Shown here piece by piece: positions 50,705-51,693 of a stretch of 51,693 nucleotides of DNA (position 1 is its first letter; each line of letters opens with the position of its first letter). The notes below the pieces were generated by a model. The model ran no database searches. It was given only the letters and a program-made list of their open reading frames with translations, and was not told the DNA's origin. Location: contig DCUB01000047.1 of NCBI GenBank assembly GCA_002329365.1, positions 1 through 51,693 on the forward strand, given 5' to 3'. The translations under genes were made by a program, and so were the position numbers. The DNA comes from Ruminococcaceae bacterium UBA1425. GTDB lineage: Bacteria > Bacillota > Clostridia > Oscillospirales > Acutalibacteraceae.

Positions 50705-51532
50705 ATGCTTACTCTGTATACCCCGGACGGGTCGGTGCTCGGGCACACCGATTGCTTTGATCCGGCGCTTACGCTTGACTGCGGACAGGCGTTCCGCTGG
50801 ACGGTGAACGAGGACGGCTGCTGGCGCGGCATCGCCTTCGGGAGGAAGCTTGGCATAAAAGTGACCGACGGCGGATTTGTGTTGTTTTCCGAAAGCAAGG
50901 ACGACTTTGAAAAAGTGTGGAAACGATATTTTGATTTCGACCGCGATTACGCGTCGCTGTGCAAAAGATTTTCGGAGGATGACTACCTGAAATCGGCGAT
51001 AGCTATGTATAGCGGCATTCGTGTTCTCAGGCAGGAGCCGTGGGAAACGCTTTGTTCGTTCATTATTTCGCAAAACAATAATATACCACGCATAAAGGGC
51101 ATAATATCAAGGCTGTGTGAAGGCTTCGGCGAAAGCCTCGGCGGCGGTGATTATGCCTTCCCGTCAGCCGAAGATTTGGCGCGGCTTGACGAACGGGAGC
51201 TTTCGCCTCTGCGCTGCGGATTCAGAGCAAAATACATAATAGACGCCGCGCAAAAAACGGCGAGCGACGAGGTAAGGCTTGACGAGCTTGAAATAATGCC
51301 CATAGAGGAGGCCCGCGCCGAGCTGATGAAGATAAAAGGTGTCGGACCGAAGGTTGCGGAGTGTACGCTGCTTTACGGCTGCGGGAGAGCCGAGGCGTTC
51401 CCCGTGGACGTGTGGATGAAGCGCGTTCTGGACGAGCTGTACCCAAAAGGTCTGCCCGCCTGCTTTGACGGTTATCAGGGCATAGCGCAGCAGTATCTGT
51501 TTCACTGGAGGCGTAACTTTCCGAAATCATAG
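50705..51532 (+). CDS. 8-oxoguanine DNA glycosylase (OGG1-type HhH-GPD)
   Basis: A 275-residue base-excision repair enzyme. The N-terminal OGG_N part has TLDCGQAFRW. The helix-hairpin-helix is MKIKGVGPKVAECTLLYG, with the lysine expected to attack C1' (as K249 in human OGG1), and PVDVWMKRVL supplies the aspartate. It removes oxidised guanine opposite C and nicks the strand. ATG 50705 lies 8 nt after GAGGT; in-frame ATGs at 50690 and 50699 have no site. It is a single gene. Confidence 0.9.
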   Translation: MLTLYTPDGSVLGHTDCFDPALTLDCGQAFRWTVNEDGCWRGIAFGRKLGIKVTDGGFVLFSESKDDFEKVWKRYFDFDRDYASLCKRFSEDDYLKSAIAMYSGIRVLRQEPWETLCSFIISQNNNIPRIKGIISRLCEGFGESLGGGDYAFPSAEDLARLDERELSPLRCGFRAKYIIDAAQKTASDEVRLDELEIMPIEEARAELMKIKGVGPKVAECTLLYGCGRAEAFPVDVWMKRVLDELYPKGLPACFDGYQGIAQQYLFHWRRNFPKS

Positions 51533-51693
51533 TTTATGTGAATAATAAATACCCAAAAACCGCGCACTTTTTATTGTGGTGTACCGTAATAAAATCAGTA
51601 TATATTGTGGTATATAAAACAATCGGAAAATCGATAAAATATCGTGGTAAAAATAACAGAAAAAGGTTGAAAAAAATTATAAAAATGAGTTGA
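51533..51693. other. AT-rich end of window
   Basis: No gene or terminator recognised. Three related motifs, ATTGTGGTGTA (51573), ATTGTGGTATA (51604) and ATCGTGGTAAA (51641), occur 31 and 37 nt apart. They resemble extended -10 elements but have no convincing -35 boxes. Confidence 0.3.

Overview
The window looks like chromosomal DNA of an anaerobic, gut-type Clostridia, probably Oscillospiraceae/Ruminococcaceae. This is inferred from gene families only. Supporting signs are a T-box leader, ferredoxin-dependent 2-oxoacid oxidoreductase, hybrid cluster protein with rubredoxin, a CD1247-type protein behind efp, a tig-clpP-clpX-lon-engB block, a GH29 fucosidase, and GGAGG-type ribosome binding sites. 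No rRNA, tRNA, CRISPR array, phage or transposase gene was seen.

Layout. 1-1788: secreted CAP-domain protein (minus). 1915-7830: T-box operon with a P-loop ATPase, ferredoxin, three VOR-type 2-oxoacid:ferredoxin oxidoreductase subunits, a cupin regulator and an acyl-CoA synthetase. The specifier reads as ATC (isoleucine), which suggests the operon makes branched-chain 2-oxo acids by reductive carboxylation when isoleucine is short. 8024-11283: two tandem paralogous alpha/beta hydrolases. 11432-12603: efp and a CD1247-type zinc-ribbon protein. 12765-15791: MacB-type ABC transporter. 15954-18180: SDR and AhpD-like genes, divergent from a YhhN membrane protein, with a matching motif in both promoters. 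18203-20128: rubredoxin and hybrid cluster protein behind a perfect 14-bp palindrome. 20262-28273: lysA, engB, lon, clpX, clpP and tig. 28368-32851: metallophosphoesterase, thrC, M19 dipeptidase, yraN and rnhB. 32916-35542: rbgA, two lepB genes and rplS. 35735-38240: paired TIGR03936/TIGR03960 radical SAM genes. 38386-40461: a sigma-factor-like domain joined through one membrane segment to a BspA-type LRR ectodomain. 40776-42014: alpha-L-fucosidase.

The most unusual region is 42525-49920, a compact RiPP (modified peptide) operon. It holds two unlike small precursors separated by a 13-bp hairpin, an HPr-kinase-like protein fused to a PqqD recognition domain, a radical SAM/SPASM enzyme, a LanM lanthipeptide synthetase lacking the usual N-terminal ~230 residues but with its catalytic motifs intact, a Ser-His S26-type peptidase, and an ABC exporter without a C39 peptidase domain. 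This enzyme combination is the best candidate for an undescribed system.

Intergenic regions carry three dispersed hairpin repeat families: 20-nt GGAACG...CGTTCC palindromes whose inner arms vary in a compensating way, GGACACGG...CCGTGTCC palindromes, and ~65-nt TGTCATCCTGAGG...AATGACA elements. The 51533-51693 end is AT-rich and carries no recognised gene.
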